Assembly (NCBI RefSeq): GCF_900110485.1
Contig: NZ_FODY01000001.1
Coordinates: 302,629-366,628 of the forward strand
From: Propionispora vibrioides
GTDB taxonomy: Bacteria; Bacillota; Negativicutes; Propionisporales; Propionisporaceae
Reading direction: 5' to 3'
Length of the DNA stretch: 64,000 bases
Every line of letters starts with the position of its first letter. Position 1 is the stretch's first letter. The translations under genes and the position numbers were made by a program. The notes under the pieces were generated by a model, which was not told the DNA's origin, searched no databases, and saw nothing but the letters and a program-made list of their open reading frames with translations. Shown here piece by piece: positions 8,714 to 17,780 of this stretch.

Positions 8714-9814
8714 TTATTCGAGACTTACATACCGTGAAATATTGAGCAATATGCCCACCCCGGACAGCGTAAAAATTAGCGCCGAACCGCCAAAACTTAA
8801 AAAAGGCAGCGGGATTCCGGTGACAGGCATGGAAGCCGTAACCACGGCAATATTCATCAGTGCCTGAATGGTAATCATGGTCGTAAGTCCTGCTGCCAAC
8901 AAACTGCCATACACATCGGGCGCTGAAATTGCCACCTTATAGCCGCGCCAGGCAAATAGAAAAAACAGCAGGATAACCGCCAGTGTACCAATTAGGCCAA
9001 GCTCTTCGCCTAAAATGGCAAAGATGAAATCGGTATGCGGTTCCGGCAAATATAAAAACTTTTCCCGGCTCCGTCCCAGCCCTACGCCAAACAAGCCACC
9101 TGATCCGATAGCATATAACGACTGGATAATATGATAACCTGTATTCAAAGGATCAGCCCAGGGATCGCTGAAGGCAATCAACCGTTTCAACCGATACGGC
9201 TCGACTAAAATAGCCACAACCACACCGGCCACACCGGTTAACCCCAGGGATGCCAAATGGGTGACTTTAGCACCGGCGGAAAAAAGCAGAATAAATACCG
9301 TCGCACCAATGGCCAGCGCCGTTCCCAGGTCAGGTTCTTTCAAAATCAGGCCGAACACTAGCATTAGCACGGCTAGATTAGGAACAACACCTTTCATAAA
9401 GCTGTTTATCTTATCCTGACTGCGGGCCAGACTGGTGGCACAGTAAAGAACCATGCTTAATTTGGCAATTTCCGACGGCTGAAGGTAGAGCGAGCCAAAA
9501 CCAAGCCAGCGACGCGCACCGTTTACCACCCTGCCCAGGCCCGGCACCAGCACCAGTACCAGCAGTACCAGTGTTGCCAACAATATAGGCTTCGCCAGCT
9601 TGCGCCAGACATGATAATCAATATTCATGGTGAACAGCATGCTTACTATTCCTAACGAAGCCCAAATCAACTGCCGTTTCAGGAAATAATAGCTATCGTC
9701 AAAATTCACATAGGCGGAAATCGCACTGGAGCTATATACCATGACGACTCCAATTCCCAATAATGCTATAATGGCGAAAAAAATAACATAATCAGGAGAT
9801 TTTGGCCTGTTCAC
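8714..9814 (-). CDS. ftsW: SEDS peptidoglycan glycosyltransferase FtsW
   Basis: Polytopic SEDS-family polymerase that makes septal glycan strands with a class B PBP. About ten hydrophobic segments are visible, with the family motifs YSSSAISAY, NGARRWLG, LQPSEIAKL, EPDLGTA and the C-terminal MPVTGIPLPFLSFGGS. Initiation is probably GTG at 9814, eight bases after AAGGAGG; the ATG at 9820 is only one base from that site. SpoVE cannot be excluded from sequence alone, but the place between murD and murG suits either. The Shine-Dalgarno directly abuts a type B element. Confidence 0.92.
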   Translation of the reverse strand: MNRPKSPDYVIFFAIIALLGIGVVMVYSSSAISAYVNFDDSYYFLKRQLIWASLGIVSMLFTMNIDYHVWRKLAKPILLATLVLLVLVLVPGLGRVVNGARRWLGFGSLYLQPSEIAKLSMVLYCATSLARSQDKINSFMKGVVPNLAVLMLVFGLILKEPDLGTALAIGATVFILLFSAGAKVTHLASLGLTGVAGVVVAILVEPYRLKRLIAFSDPWADPLNTGYHIIQSLYAIGSGGLFGVGLGRSREKFLYLPEPHTDFIFAILGEELGLIGTLAVILLFFLFAWRGYKVAISAPDVYGSLLAAGLTTMITIQALMNIAVVTASMPVTGIPLPFLSFGGSALIFTLSGVGILLNISRYVSLE

Positions 9815-9826
9815 CTGCATTCCTCC

Positions 9827-9992
9827 TTAGAGCGTGTTTTCAAGCTATCCGGACGGTCCCATGACGGCGTTTTTTACAGCATATTCTACTTGGTTAAAAT
9901 CTTTTGGAATAAGACTATTATTTCAAAAAATTGCCGCGTCACAAAACTCACTCGCCCTGGGAGCATTTCGTCAGCTCGAAAACACCCCCTAG
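9827..9992. mobile_element. MITE-like element, type B copy 1
   Basis: A 166-base imperfect palindrome between murD and ftsW with ends GAGCGTGTTTTC and GAAAACACCCCC, flanked by TTAG and CTAG. Its centre (GGAATAAGACTATTATTTC) is a degraded form of the shared A/B core. The murD TAG stop lies in the right-hand CTAG, and the ftsW Shine-Dalgarno begins inside the left flank, so it fits exactly between the two genes. Confidence 0.82.
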
Positions 9993-11347
9993 GACGAAAG
10001 TTTATGTACCAGTTCCTTAAATACGCGACCACGTTCTTCGTAATTTTTAAACATGTCGTAGCTCGCACAGGCCGGCGACAACAATACTACCTGATGCGGC
10101 TGTGCCAGGTCGTGTGCCATTTGTACCGCCGCCGCCATACTGTCGGCCCGCCCAATATGTTCTACCTGTTGTTCCCGGGCAGCCTGAGCAAAGCGCTCAC
10201 CAGCCTCGCCGATTAAAATCAGACAATCGACTTTTTCCTTAACTAGTTTCATAAACTCAGTCAAATCGGTATGTTTATCCCGGCCGCCGGCCAGAAGAAT
10301 CACATGACCGCGAAAAGCCTCCAAGGCCTTGATGGAGGATTCGGGATTGGTAGCCTTCGAGTCATTATAATAAGTGACCTGCCGAACAGTAGCCACTCGT
10401 TCAATCCGGTGCTCGACTCCTTCAAAACGTTCCAGCACCACAGCCATGTCGGAAACTGCAACACCGGCAAAGAAAGCCACACCGCAGGCCGCCAAAGCAT
10501 TTTCCACATTATGGCTGCCAATAATCCGCAGCGTATGAATGGAACATACCGGATAAGTCTTGCCTTTCCAGGCAATGGTAATCATGTCGCCTTTTAGAAA
10601 AACGCCCTGCGCCAGCTCCGTTTTCCGGCTGAAATACACAACTTGCGACACAGCTTTATTCATCATTTCCCGTACCAACGGGTCATCGTAATTGGCCACC
10701 ACATAATCCTGTGAAGACTGGTTGGTAAAGATCCGGCTCTTCATAGCCATATAATTTCCCATGGTTTTATGCCGGTCAAGATGATCGGGAGTTACATTCA
10801 GCACGGCGGCGACAACCGGGCGAAAGGTCCTGGCGCCTTCCAACTGAAAACTCGATATCTCGGCCACCACCAAATCCTTGTCTGTTACGTCCTCGACCTC
10901 CAGCGACAAGGCCTTGCCGATATTGCCGCCTACCACTACCCGTTTGCCGGTGGTCTTCGCCATTTCCCCCACCAGGGTGGTGGTGGTGGTCTTCCCATTC
11001 GTTCCGGTAATAGCCAGTATGGGCGCCGGGCATAACCGGTAGGCAACTTCTACTTCACTGATAACCTCTACCCCCTGCTGCTCGGCTGCTAAAACTAGGG
11101 GACTATAAATAGATATTCCCGGTGAAACAACTATATAATCAAAATCGCTCACCAAAATTTCATTTTGTTGCCCCAGCGCCAGTTTAATGCCCTGCTGCTG
11201 CAGGCTTTTGACCCGGTCTCCCAGTTCGTCAAGCGTTTTCGTATCCTGTAAGGTAACACGGGCACCTTTTTTCTGCAATATTTGGGCTACAGCCACGCCG
11301 CTGACGCCAGCCCCTGCCACCAACATTCTTTTTCCTGCAAAACCCAT
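9989..11347 (-). CDS. murD: UDP-MurNAc-L-alanine--D-glutamate ligase MurD
   Basis: Adds D-glutamate to UDP-MurNAc-L-Ala using ATP. Motifs are RMLVAGAGVSGVAVA (N-terminal UDP-binding fold), GTNGKTTTTTLV (P-loop), NVTPDHLDRH, the VEHRIE motif and YYNDSKATNPES near the C-terminal domain. The chosen ATG at 11347 is nine bases from AAAGGAGG, while the in-frame ATG at 11356 is too close to it. The TAG stop is inside the CTAG flank of the neighbouring type B element, and a 52-base hairpin remnant precedes the gene. Confidence 0.94.
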   Translation of the reverse strand: MGFAGKRMLVAGAGVSGVAVAQILQKKGARVTLQDTKTLDELGDRVKSLQQQGIKLALGQQNEILVSDFDYIVVSPGISIYSPLVLAAEQQGVEVISEVEVAYRLCPAPILAITGTNGKTTTTTLVGEMAKTTGKRVVVGGNIGKALSLEVEDVTDKDLVVAEISSFQLEGARTFRPVVAAVLNVTPDHLDRHKTMGNYMAMKSRIFTNQSSQDYVVANYDDPLVREMMNKAVSQVVYFSRKTELAQGVFLKGDMITIAWKGKTYPVCSIHTLRIIGSHNVENALAACGVAFFAGVAVSDMAVVLERFEGVEHRIERVATVRQVTYYNDSKATNPESSIKALEAFRGHVILLAGGRDKHTDLTEFMKLVKEKVDCLILIGEAGERFAQAAREQQVEHIGRADSMAAAVQMAHDLAQPHQVVLLSPACASYDMFKNYEERGRVFKELVHKLSS

Positions 11348-11362
11348 CTTGCTCATCCTCCT

Positions 11363-11415
11363 TTAGGGCATGTTTGAAAACTATCCGAAACGGTTAGATT
11401 TCAAACATGCCCTAG
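11363..11415. mobile_element. Minimal type B element (internal deletion)
   Basis: Only the ends of a type B element remain: GGCATGTTTGAAA and TTTCAAACATGCC, joined by about 19 bases, flanked by TTAG (left) and CTAG (right). It would form a 16-base-pair hairpin. The right CTAG supplies the TAG stop of mraY, and the left flank abuts the murD ribosome binding site (AAAGGAGG). No T-tract is present, so it is not a normal terminator. Confidence 0.82.
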
Positions 11416-12383
11416 CCTCCTGATTTGCTTGCGGTCAATACCAGCAATGCCACGGCGCTGCACACAATTCCCGCCAGCCAAAAGACAGTCACAACCTTTG
11501 TCTCCGACCAGCCCGACAGTTCAAAGTGGTGGTGAATCGGACTCATTAGAAAGACCCGCTTACCTGTTGACTTAAAGGATATGACCTGTACAATGACCGA
11601 CAGCGCCTCTACGACAAACACGCCGCCAACGAGCACCAATAAAAGCTCGGTTTTTGTCATGACGGCAACAGCGGCCAACGCGCCACCCAGAGCCAGCGAA
11701 CCGGTATCGCCCATGAACACTTTGGCCGGATGAGCGTTAAACCGCAAAAAGCCTAAGGCAGCTCCGGCCAGCGCTACACAGAACACAGCCAGGTCAAACT
11801 TGCCAAAAACTAGACAGATAGCCCCATAAGCCAGCGCCGCAATCGTAGTAGTTCCCGCCGCCAGACCGTCCAGTCCGTCCGTCAGATTAACCGCATTCGT
11901 TGTGCCGACAAGCACCAGAAAAATTAATATATAATAGAACGGCCCCAAATCAAGCTGAATTCCCAGTAAAGGAATCCACAGATCCGTCCCCCGTCCCATG
12001 TATACGGCAGCAATATAAGCCAGCGCAGCCGCCATAATAATTTGTCCCACCAATTTCTGCCTGGCCTTTAGACCTAAGGAACGTTTTAGTACTACTTTAA
12101 TAAAATCATCCAAAAAACCAATAAGTCCGTGACCAAAGGTGACAAACAAGGCTAATAACACCTCGGCACTCTTTCCGCCATAAAACAGAGATGGAATCAG
12201 TAAGGCGATCAGAATGATAATGCCGCCCATTGTAGGCGTTCCCGCCTTTGCATAGTGCCGTTGCGGCCCTTCCTGCCGAATGCTCTGACCAAATTTTAGC
12301 CGCCTCAACACGGGAATCAGCAGCGGGCCGCACAGTATGGCAATTAAAAACGCCATACCGGCGGCATACAACAACTCTTGCAT
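11412..12383 (-). CDS. mraY: Phospho-MurNAc-pentapeptide translocase MraY
   Basis: Integral membrane enzyme that couples UDP-MurNAc-pentapeptide to undecaprenyl phosphate, forming lipid I. The 323 residues contain about ten transmembrane segments. Signature motifs are PTMGGIIIL, FLDDFIKV, NAVNLTDGLDGLA (magnesium aspartates), FLRFNAHPAKVFMGDTGS and SPIHHHFE. The ATG at 12383 has GGGAGG seven bases upstream; a longer in-frame reading would start at the edge of a type A element. The TAG stop is the target-site CTAG of the type B remnant. Confidence 0.95.
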   Translation of the reverse strand: MQELLYAAGMAFLIAILCGPLLIPVLRRLKFGQSIRQEGPQRHYAKAGTPTMGGIIILIALLIPSLFYGGKSAEVLLALFVTFGHGLIGFLDDFIKVVLKRSLGLKARQKLVGQIIMAAALAYIAAVYMGRGTDLWIPLLGIQLDLGPFYYILIFLVLVGTTNAVNLTDGLDGLAAGTTTIAALAYGAICLVFGKFDLAVFCVALAGAALGFLRFNAHPAKVFMGDTGSLALGGALAAVAVMTKTELLLVLVGGVFVVEALSVIVQVISFKSTGKRVFLMSPIHHHFELSGWSETKVVTVFWLAGIVCSAVALLVLTASKSGG

Positions 12384-12404
12384 GATAAACCTCCCATGGT
12401 TAAC

Positions 12405-12580
12405 CAAGGCAACCGCTGATTAATTCACACGGCGTGTCCTGACGGAGCTTTTTCCGCCTGGCTGCGCCAGCAAAACCTTGCAATAGGAGCCTCTATCCTC
12501 TATTCCTGCGGTTTTACTGCCTTGTCAGACGAAAGATCTCTCGCCAGCCCGACCGGTTCATTTAATCAGTGATTACCTAG
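12405..12580. mobile_element. MITE-like element, type A copy 1
   Basis: Between murF and mraY. Ends GCAACCGCTGATTAA and TTAATCAGTGATTAC are flanked by CAAG and CTAG (degenerate YTAR repeat). Interior blocks are TTTTTCCGCCTGGCTGCG and GCGGTTTTACTGCCTTGTC, typical of type A. The murF reading frame runs through the CTAG into the element and stops at its TGA, adding a few element-encoded residues. The 159 bases between murF and mraY hold little else. Confidence 0.82.
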
Positions 12581-13939
12581 TATTTCTAATATTTGCTCCA
12601 TTTTCATACCCCGTGAGCCTTTAATCAGTATCGTATCGCCCGGCCGCAGCTTATCTGCAAGGATTTGCTTGGCTGCCGCGTGATCACGGCAGGCGAAAAC
12701 TTCCTGCACACCATGCTCACGGGCCGCGCCGGCAATTTCACCAGCCAGCTCGCCGACGGTAACCACCAGACCGGTACCACTGTTGGCCAGCCTTCGGCCA
12801 ATATGACGATGGGCTTCGACGGCAATATCACCCAGCTCCAGCATATCTCCCAACACGGCAACCGCCCGGTTGGGCGCGATATCGACCAGCGTATCCACGG
12901 CAGCAGCCATCGAAGCCGGACTTGCATTATAGGCATCATTAATCACCACATAGTCTGATACTTTACTCACCGCCAGCCGCATAGCCGCCGTTTCAAACGC
13001 AGCCAGGCCACGCTGTATATCGACAGGCTGCAAGCCAAGCGCCGAACCGACACTGATCGCCGCCAGCGCGTTGAACACATTGTGCCTGCCCAGCGCCGGC
13101 ACAGTCACGGGAAAGGTTTCCGCTCCCACATGACAGGTAAACGTGGAGCCACCGTCGCCCAGCACGACCTCACTGGCCCGGATATCAGCCTGCTCCGTTA
13201 AACCATAAGTCAGCACGCTCCCCCGCGCCTTGCCGGCCATGGCCAGGACATGGGGATTATCGGCATTCAAGACAATCAAACCTTCCGGTGGTATGGCTTC
13301 CACCAATTCCGCCTTAGCAGCCGCAATATTGTCCAGCGATCCCAAGAGCTCCATATGAGTTTCACCGACATTGGTAATCACACCCACTGTCGGCAGGGCA
13401 ATACCGGCCAGTTCCTTAATCTCGCCCAAACCACGCATGCCCATTTCCACCACGGCCGCTTCGTGTTTTTCCGTCAGATTGAGCAGCGTCAGCGGCAGAC
13501 CGATTTCATTATTGTAATTTGCCTGTGTTTTCAATACACTACGGCGGCTCGCCAAAATAGCCGCCGTCATATCCTTAGTGGTCGTTTTACCGTTGGAGCC
13601 GGTTATGGCGATCACCGGTATGGAGTAACGCAACCGGTGAAACCTCGCAATATTCTGCAAAGCCTTCAGTGTATTTCCTACGGTTATGACCGGCAGCTTC
13701 AGCGGCCCCGCCGGACAGACATCCTGCACTACCAGTCCGGCTGCCCCGCTTGCTACCGCTTTAGTCAGAAAATCATGCCCGTTGAAACGTTCACCAATCA
13801 GAGCAACAAATAAATCTCCCGGCTTTACCGTCCGGGTATCGATGGAAATTCCGCTAAAGACAATATCCGGTGCAGCGCTTTCCACCGTTACCAGTTCGCT
13901 GCCCAAAGCCTGACAAATCTCTTTTATGGTAAACTGCAC
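12566..13939 (-). CDS. murF: UDP-MurNAc-tripeptide--D-Ala-D-Ala ligase MurF
   Basis: Adds the D-Ala-D-Ala made by Ddl to complete the UDP-MurNAc pentapeptide. The 457-residue ligase has the N-terminal MurF fold with FSGISIDTRTVKPGDLFVALIGERFNGHDF, P-loop GSNGKTTTKDM, NVGETHMELLGS and VINDAYNASPASM. The last residues LGNH and the TGA stop are encoded by the target flank and terminal repeat of a type A element, so the original C-terminus probably differed slightly. Only two bases separate it from murE. Confidence 0.95.
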   Translation of the reverse strand: MQFTIKEICQALGSELVTVESAAPDIVFSGISIDTRTVKPGDLFVALIGERFNGHDFLTKAVASGAAGLVVQDVCPAGPLKLPVITVGNTLKALQNIARFHRLRYSIPVIAITGSNGKTTTKDMTAAILASRRSVLKTQANYNNEIGLPLTLLNLTEKHEAAVVEMGMRGLGEIKELAGIALPTVGVITNVGETHMELLGSLDNIAAAKAELVEAIPPEGLIVLNADNPHVLAMAGKARGSVLTYGLTEQADIRASEVVLGDGGSTFTCHVGAETFPVTVPALGRHNVFNALAAISVGSALGLQPVDIQRGLAAFETAAMRLAVSKVSDYVVINDAYNASPASMAAAVDTLVDIAPNRAVAVLGDMLELGDIAVEAHRHIGRRLANSGTGLVVTVGELAGEIAGAAREHGVQEVFACRDHAAAKQILADKLRPGDTILIKGSRGMKMEQILEILGNH

Positions 13940-13941
13940 GG

Positions 13942-15438
13942 CTACATCAGCTCCTTGACAAGTTCCACCGCGGTTTCCCGGTCATCAAAATGAATGGTTT
14001 TATCCTTTAGTATTTGATAGGTTTCGTGCCCTTTGCCGGCAATGATCACAATATCGTCCGTTTGCGCCAGTTCCAAGGCCCGTTTGATCGCCTGCCGGCG
14101 ATCAGCGATTTTCTCATACAGCTTACCTTCAACCAGCTTTTCCCGGATTCCCACTTCAATTTCTGCTAAAATCACTGCCGGGTCCTCGGTTCGCGGATTA
14201 TCCGACGTGGCAATGACCACATCGCCATATTCCACGGCCAGCCGCCCCATAATGGGCCGTTTGGTCCGGTCCCGGTCACCGCCGCAGCCGAATACGACAA
14301 GAATGCGCCGTTTGGCAATTTGCTGGGCCGTTTTCAGAATGTTTTCCAGTCCGTCCGGCGTATGGGCATAATCCACAATGATGCTGAACGGCTGTCCGGC
14401 GTTGACCAGTTCAAACCGGCCGGGAACGCTTTTAAAGCCTTCCAGCGCTGCTTTAATAATCTGGGGCTCAATCCCCTCCGCCAAAGCCGCGCCCACAGCA
14501 CCTAATACATTGTATACATTGAACAAGCCGGTAATCGGCAAAGCAAGATCAATATCACCGGCAGGGCCACGAACGGTGAAACTCACGCCGGAAGCTTTTA
14601 CATCCACCTGTAAGGCCCGCAAATCCGCCGTCGCCGCCTTTACACCATAGGTCAGTGTGGCACACTTTGCACTTTGCAAAATGCGTTTGGCCGCCGGATC
14701 ATCCAAATTGACCACCGCCGTTTTTCTTTCCTTTGAGGCCGCCGGATCACTGACCAGAGAAAATAAACGGGCCTTGGCCTCCAGATAATTGTCGAAATTG
14801 CCATGAAAGTCCAAATGATCCTGAGTCATGTTGGTAAATATGCCTACGTCAAATTCACAACCGGCCACCCGGTTCAGCGCCAGGGCATGAGAAGATACTT
14901 CCATCACCACATAATCCATATTGCAAGCTACCATTTCAGCCAATATTCCCTGCAATTCCACCACATCGGGCGTCGTATTCTTCACTGGCAACACCCGGTC
15001 TCCGATCAGGGTCTGAATGGTGCCAATCACACCGACCCGATAGCCGGCACGGGTTAAAATATCACGCAGCAAATAGGTGGTCGTCGTCTTGCCGTTAGTG
15101 CCCGTTACACCGATCATACGTAGTTTCCGGCTCGGAAAACCAAAAAAAGAAGGGACAATCCCCTGCATGGCTGTCCTCGTGTCGGAAACTTTTATTTTAG
15201 CGACTCCGGCCGGAACGTTAACATCCTCTTCAATAATGACCGCGATAGCACCCTGCCGGCAAGCCTGTGCCACGTAATCGTGGCCGTCAGTTTTTGCACC
15301 TTTCAGACAGATAAATACCGAACCATCGGTCACTTGTCGCGAATCATAGGTAATCGACTTCACTTCCTGTGTTCTCTCTATGCGGCCCGCCTGCACGGCA
15401 TCCGGCAAATGTGCCAGCAAATCACCTAATGTCATCAT
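13942..15438 (-). CDS. murE: UDP-MurNAc-dipeptide--meso-diaminopimelate ligase MurE
   Basis: Adds the third stem residue to UDP-MurNAc-L-Ala-D-Glu. P-loop GTNGKTTTTYLL, TPDVVELQ and VMEVSSHALALNRV are clear. The DNPR motif in TSDNPRTEDPA indicates meso-diaminopimelate rather than lysine. The start at 15438 follows AGGAGGAG at good spacing; the open frame continues 78 codons upstream through a type E element and should be ignored. The product is 498 residues, a typical length. Its ribosome binding site lies three bases from that element's CTAA flank. Confidence 0.94.
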   Translation of the reverse strand: MMTLGDLLAHLPDAVQAGRIERTQEVKSITYDSRQVTDGSVFICLKGAKTDGHDYVAQACRQGAIAVIIEEDVNVPAGVAKIKVSDTRTAMQGIVPSFFGFPSRKLRMIGVTGTNGKTTTTYLLRDILTRAGYRVGVIGTIQTLIGDRVLPVKNTTPDVVELQGILAEMVACNMDYVVMEVSSHALALNRVAGCEFDVGIFTNMTQDHLDFHGNFDNYLEAKARLFSLVSDPAASKERKTAVVNLDDPAAKRILQSAKCATLTYGVKAATADLRALQVDVKASGVSFTVRGPAGDIDLALPITGLFNVYNVLGAVGAALAEGIEPQIIKAALEGFKSVPGRFELVNAGQPFSIIVDYAHTPDGLENILKTAQQIAKRRILVVFGCGGDRDRTKRPIMGRLAVEYGDVVIATSDNPRTEDPAVILAEIEVGIREKLVEGKLYEKIADRRQAIKRALELAQTDDIVIIAGKGHETYQILKDKTIHFDDRETAVELVKELM

Positions 15439-15455
15439 AGTTCGCTCCTCCTGTA

Positions 15456-15623
15456 TTAGACTTCCTCGGGAATTAGGGCGCAAGTGGATGAACGAGGATT
15501 TTTTGTGTCTAGCAAGGCCGCAGGTTCCGTCAATACTGGAGGTATTGGCGGGTTCTGCCAACGAAAGATAGGCGCAAAAAAGACCGTTCTCGCCACTGCG
15601 AACTAATTCTTGAGGAGGTCTAT
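15456..15623. mobile_element. MITE-like element, type E
   Basis: Between spoVD and murE. Imperfect inverted ends (ACTTCCTCGGGAATTAG and CTAATTCTTGAGGAGGT) are flanked by TTAG and CTAT. The interior retains the alternating pattern of the other types (AGATAGGCGCAAAAAAGACC, GAGGATTTTTTGTG), but no clear shared centre. This is the only copy in the window, so the type rests on its ends and flanks. No start or stop codon of a real gene lies inside it. Confidence 0.65.
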
Positions 15624-15668
15624 TATAACTATTATTACCATATTTACTGATTATATTGTCGGGGGGGA

Positions 15669-17765
15669 TCATTCAAAATAAACGGTGACAATCGAACCGG
15701 AAGGCACCTTGCTGCCGACCGGCGGCTCCTGGCTGGTAACTTGCGCCTTGCTATCACCGACAGGTCGGACGCTCAGGCCAATTTCGCCCAATATCCGGGC
15801 AGCTTCCTCACCGGACAGCCCCTGGCAATCCGGCACAGTAACTTCTGACCAGTTATACCTTGGCGTCGAGGTATATAAGAGTACCTTAGAACCGGCAGGA
15901 ACTTTGCTGCCCGGCTTGGGAATTTGATCGACAATCCGTTCCCCGTTTTCTTCCACGATTCCCGTTAAATCCAGTTTGGCAAGTTGCGCCTTGGCTTCAT
16001 CTGGCAAAAGATTGATAACGCCGGGAACATCAACATGCGGCTTTTGCTCTACTCCCGTCGGTTTTTCTGCCAATTTGGGCTGCACCTGCAGATATTGTAA
16101 AATATCCTTCATAGCGGAGCCAAACACCGGCGCGGCAATCTGCCCGCCATAATACATGCCTACCGGCTCATCAATAATCACCAGCAGCACCACCTGAGGA
16201 TCATCGGCAGGGGCAAACCCGACAAAAGATGCCACATATTTCCCCGGCATATAGCCGCCGCCACCCACCTTTTGCGCTGTTCCTGTTTTACCGGCTACGC
16301 GAAAGCCCTCAAGAAAGGCATTCTTTCCTGTACCTTCTTCTACAACCTTCTCCAAAACTCCTTTTACTTCTTTTGCCACAGCCGGATCAATCACCTGTTT
16401 TACACTGTCCGGTTTAAAATCCCGGAGAATTTGCCCGTTTTTGTCCCGGACCTCGCGAACAATCTGCGGCCGCAGCAATTGCCCGTCATTGGCGACCGCC
16501 GCCACCGCAGTGGCCAGTTGGATTGGCGTAACGGCAATACTCTGCCCCATGGCCATCGTAGCGATATTGATCGCTTTGGCCTGCTCGGAATTAATCAAAA
16601 TGCCCTTCGCTTCGCCGGGAAGGTCAATATCAGTTGCCTTGCCGAAGCCAAAGGACTGCAAATAACGGTAAAAAGGCTCGATGCCTAATTTCAGTCCTAC
16701 ATTGACAAAACCCACGTTGCACGAATTTTCGATAACCTCTTCAAAACTCTGACTGCCGTGTCCGCCATCCTTCCAGCAGTGAATGATCCGGCCCTGTACC
16801 TCCACTTCTCCCGGATCAAAAAAACGGTCCGACAGTTTGACCACGCCCTCACCTAGCGCGGCGGCAGTCGTAATAATCTTAAAGGTAGAACCCGGTTCAT
16901 AAGCGTTAGAGACGGCAATATTGCGCCAGAGCTTCGGTGAAAAATCGGCAAAATGATTGGGATCATAATCAGGCCGGTTGGCCAGGGCCAAAACTTCGCC
17001 TGTTTGCGGTTTGATGGCCACCATTGTCGCCGCTTTAGCTCCGGTCTCCTTCATCACTTTATCCAGTTCCCGCTCGGCAATTTGCTGGATAATCAGATCA
17101 ATGGTCAGGTAGATATTATTCCCGTCCGTCGGCGGCATAAATTTATGCACGGCATAGGGAATCTCACGGCCACGGGCGTCATATTCAACAACAATACTGC
17201 CCGGTCGTCCTTTCAAGTAGCTGTCAAAAGTAATTTCCACACCGTCCAGGCCCTGACTGTCAATCCCGGTAAAGCCCAAAACATGGGCTGCCACATTATC
17301 GTGCGGATAATAGCGTCGACTTTCCTCAGTCAGGCCAATCCCGGGCAGGTTAAGCGCCTTGATAGCCTTTGCCTGGTCCGAGCCCACCTTACGCTCTATC
17401 CAGGTAAAAGCCTGGCGCTTTTTAAGCTGCTTTACCAGCTTATTATTATCCAATACCAAAATAGCAGCCAATTTGGCTGCTGTGTCCTCAACATCACGTA
17501 TTTCGGCCGGAATCGCATAAACAGAATCGGAGCTGATACTGACGCCTAACTCTTTTCCATTACGGTCAAAGATAATCCCCCGCTTCGCCTCGACGGGAAT
17601 ATCCCGGACGCGTTGGTCGGTAGCGTTCTCGGTCAGCCATTCACTCTTGTAAAACTGAAGATACAGTAAGCGGCAGCACAGGGCTGCCATAACAAAACCG
17701 ACGAGCAGCAGCAAACAAGCCACCCTTTTGCGGACAACAACATGGGTAATCAGCGGCAACGGCAT
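15669..17765 (-). CDS. spoVD: Class B penicillin-binding protein with PASTA domains (SpoVD/PBP2B type)
   Basis: Transpeptidase that cross-links septal or spore-cortex peptidoglycan beside a SEDS polymerase. The 698 residues hold one N-terminal transmembrane segment (about 13-34), a PBP dimerisation domain with KRGIIFDRNG, the catalytic domain (serine about 293 in GSTFK, then SCN and KTGTAQ), and two C-terminal PASTA domains from about residue 575. PASTA domains and position between ftsL and murE match SpoVD or PBP2B; it is the only such protein here and could serve both division and sporulation. The ATG sits very close to GGGGAGG, so a TTG two codons later is an alternative start. Confidence 0.92.
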   Translation of the reverse strand: MPLPLITHVVVRKRVACLLLLVGFVMAALCCRLLYLQFYKSEWLTENATDQRVRDIPVEAKRGIIFDRNGKELGVSISSDSVYAIPAEIRDVEDTAAKLAAILVLDNNKLVKQLKKRQAFTWIERKVGSDQAKAIKALNLPGIGLTEESRRYYPHDNVAAHVLGFTGIDSQGLDGVEITFDSYLKGRPGSIVVEYDARGREIPYAVHKFMPPTDGNNIYLTIDLIIQQIAERELDKVMKETGAKAATMVAIKPQTGEVLALANRPDYDPNHFADFSPKLWRNIAVSNAYEPGSTFKIITTAAALGEGVVKLSDRFFDPGEVEVQGRIIHCWKDGGHGSQSFEEVIENSCNVGFVNVGLKLGIEPFYRYLQSFGFGKATDIDLPGEAKGILINSEQAKAINIATMAMGQSIAVTPIQLATAVAAVANDGQLLRPQIVREVRDKNGQILRDFKPDSVKQVIDPAVAKEVKGVLEKVVEEGTGKNAFLEGFRVAGKTGTAQKVGGGGYMPGKYVASFVGFAPADDPQVVLLVIIDEPVGMYYGGQIAAPVFGSAMKDILQYLQVQPKLAEKPTGVEQKPHVDVPGVINLLPDEAKAQLAKLDLTGIVEENGERIVDQIPKPGSKVPAGSKVLLYTSTPRYNWSEVTVPDCQGLSGEEAARILGEIGLSVRPVGDSKAQVTSQEPPVGSKVPSGSIVTVYFE

Positions 17766-17780
17766 CTCCTCCCCAACAGA

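Noticed and set aside
12405..12580. Palindromic elements as ordinary terminators
   Set aside because: They lie inside essential operons and lack a T-tract after a compact stem; termination there would silence downstream mur genes.
15439..15672. N-terminal extension of MurE
   Set aside because: The extra 78 codons run through a repeat element; the normal MurE start has an excellent ribosome site at 15438.
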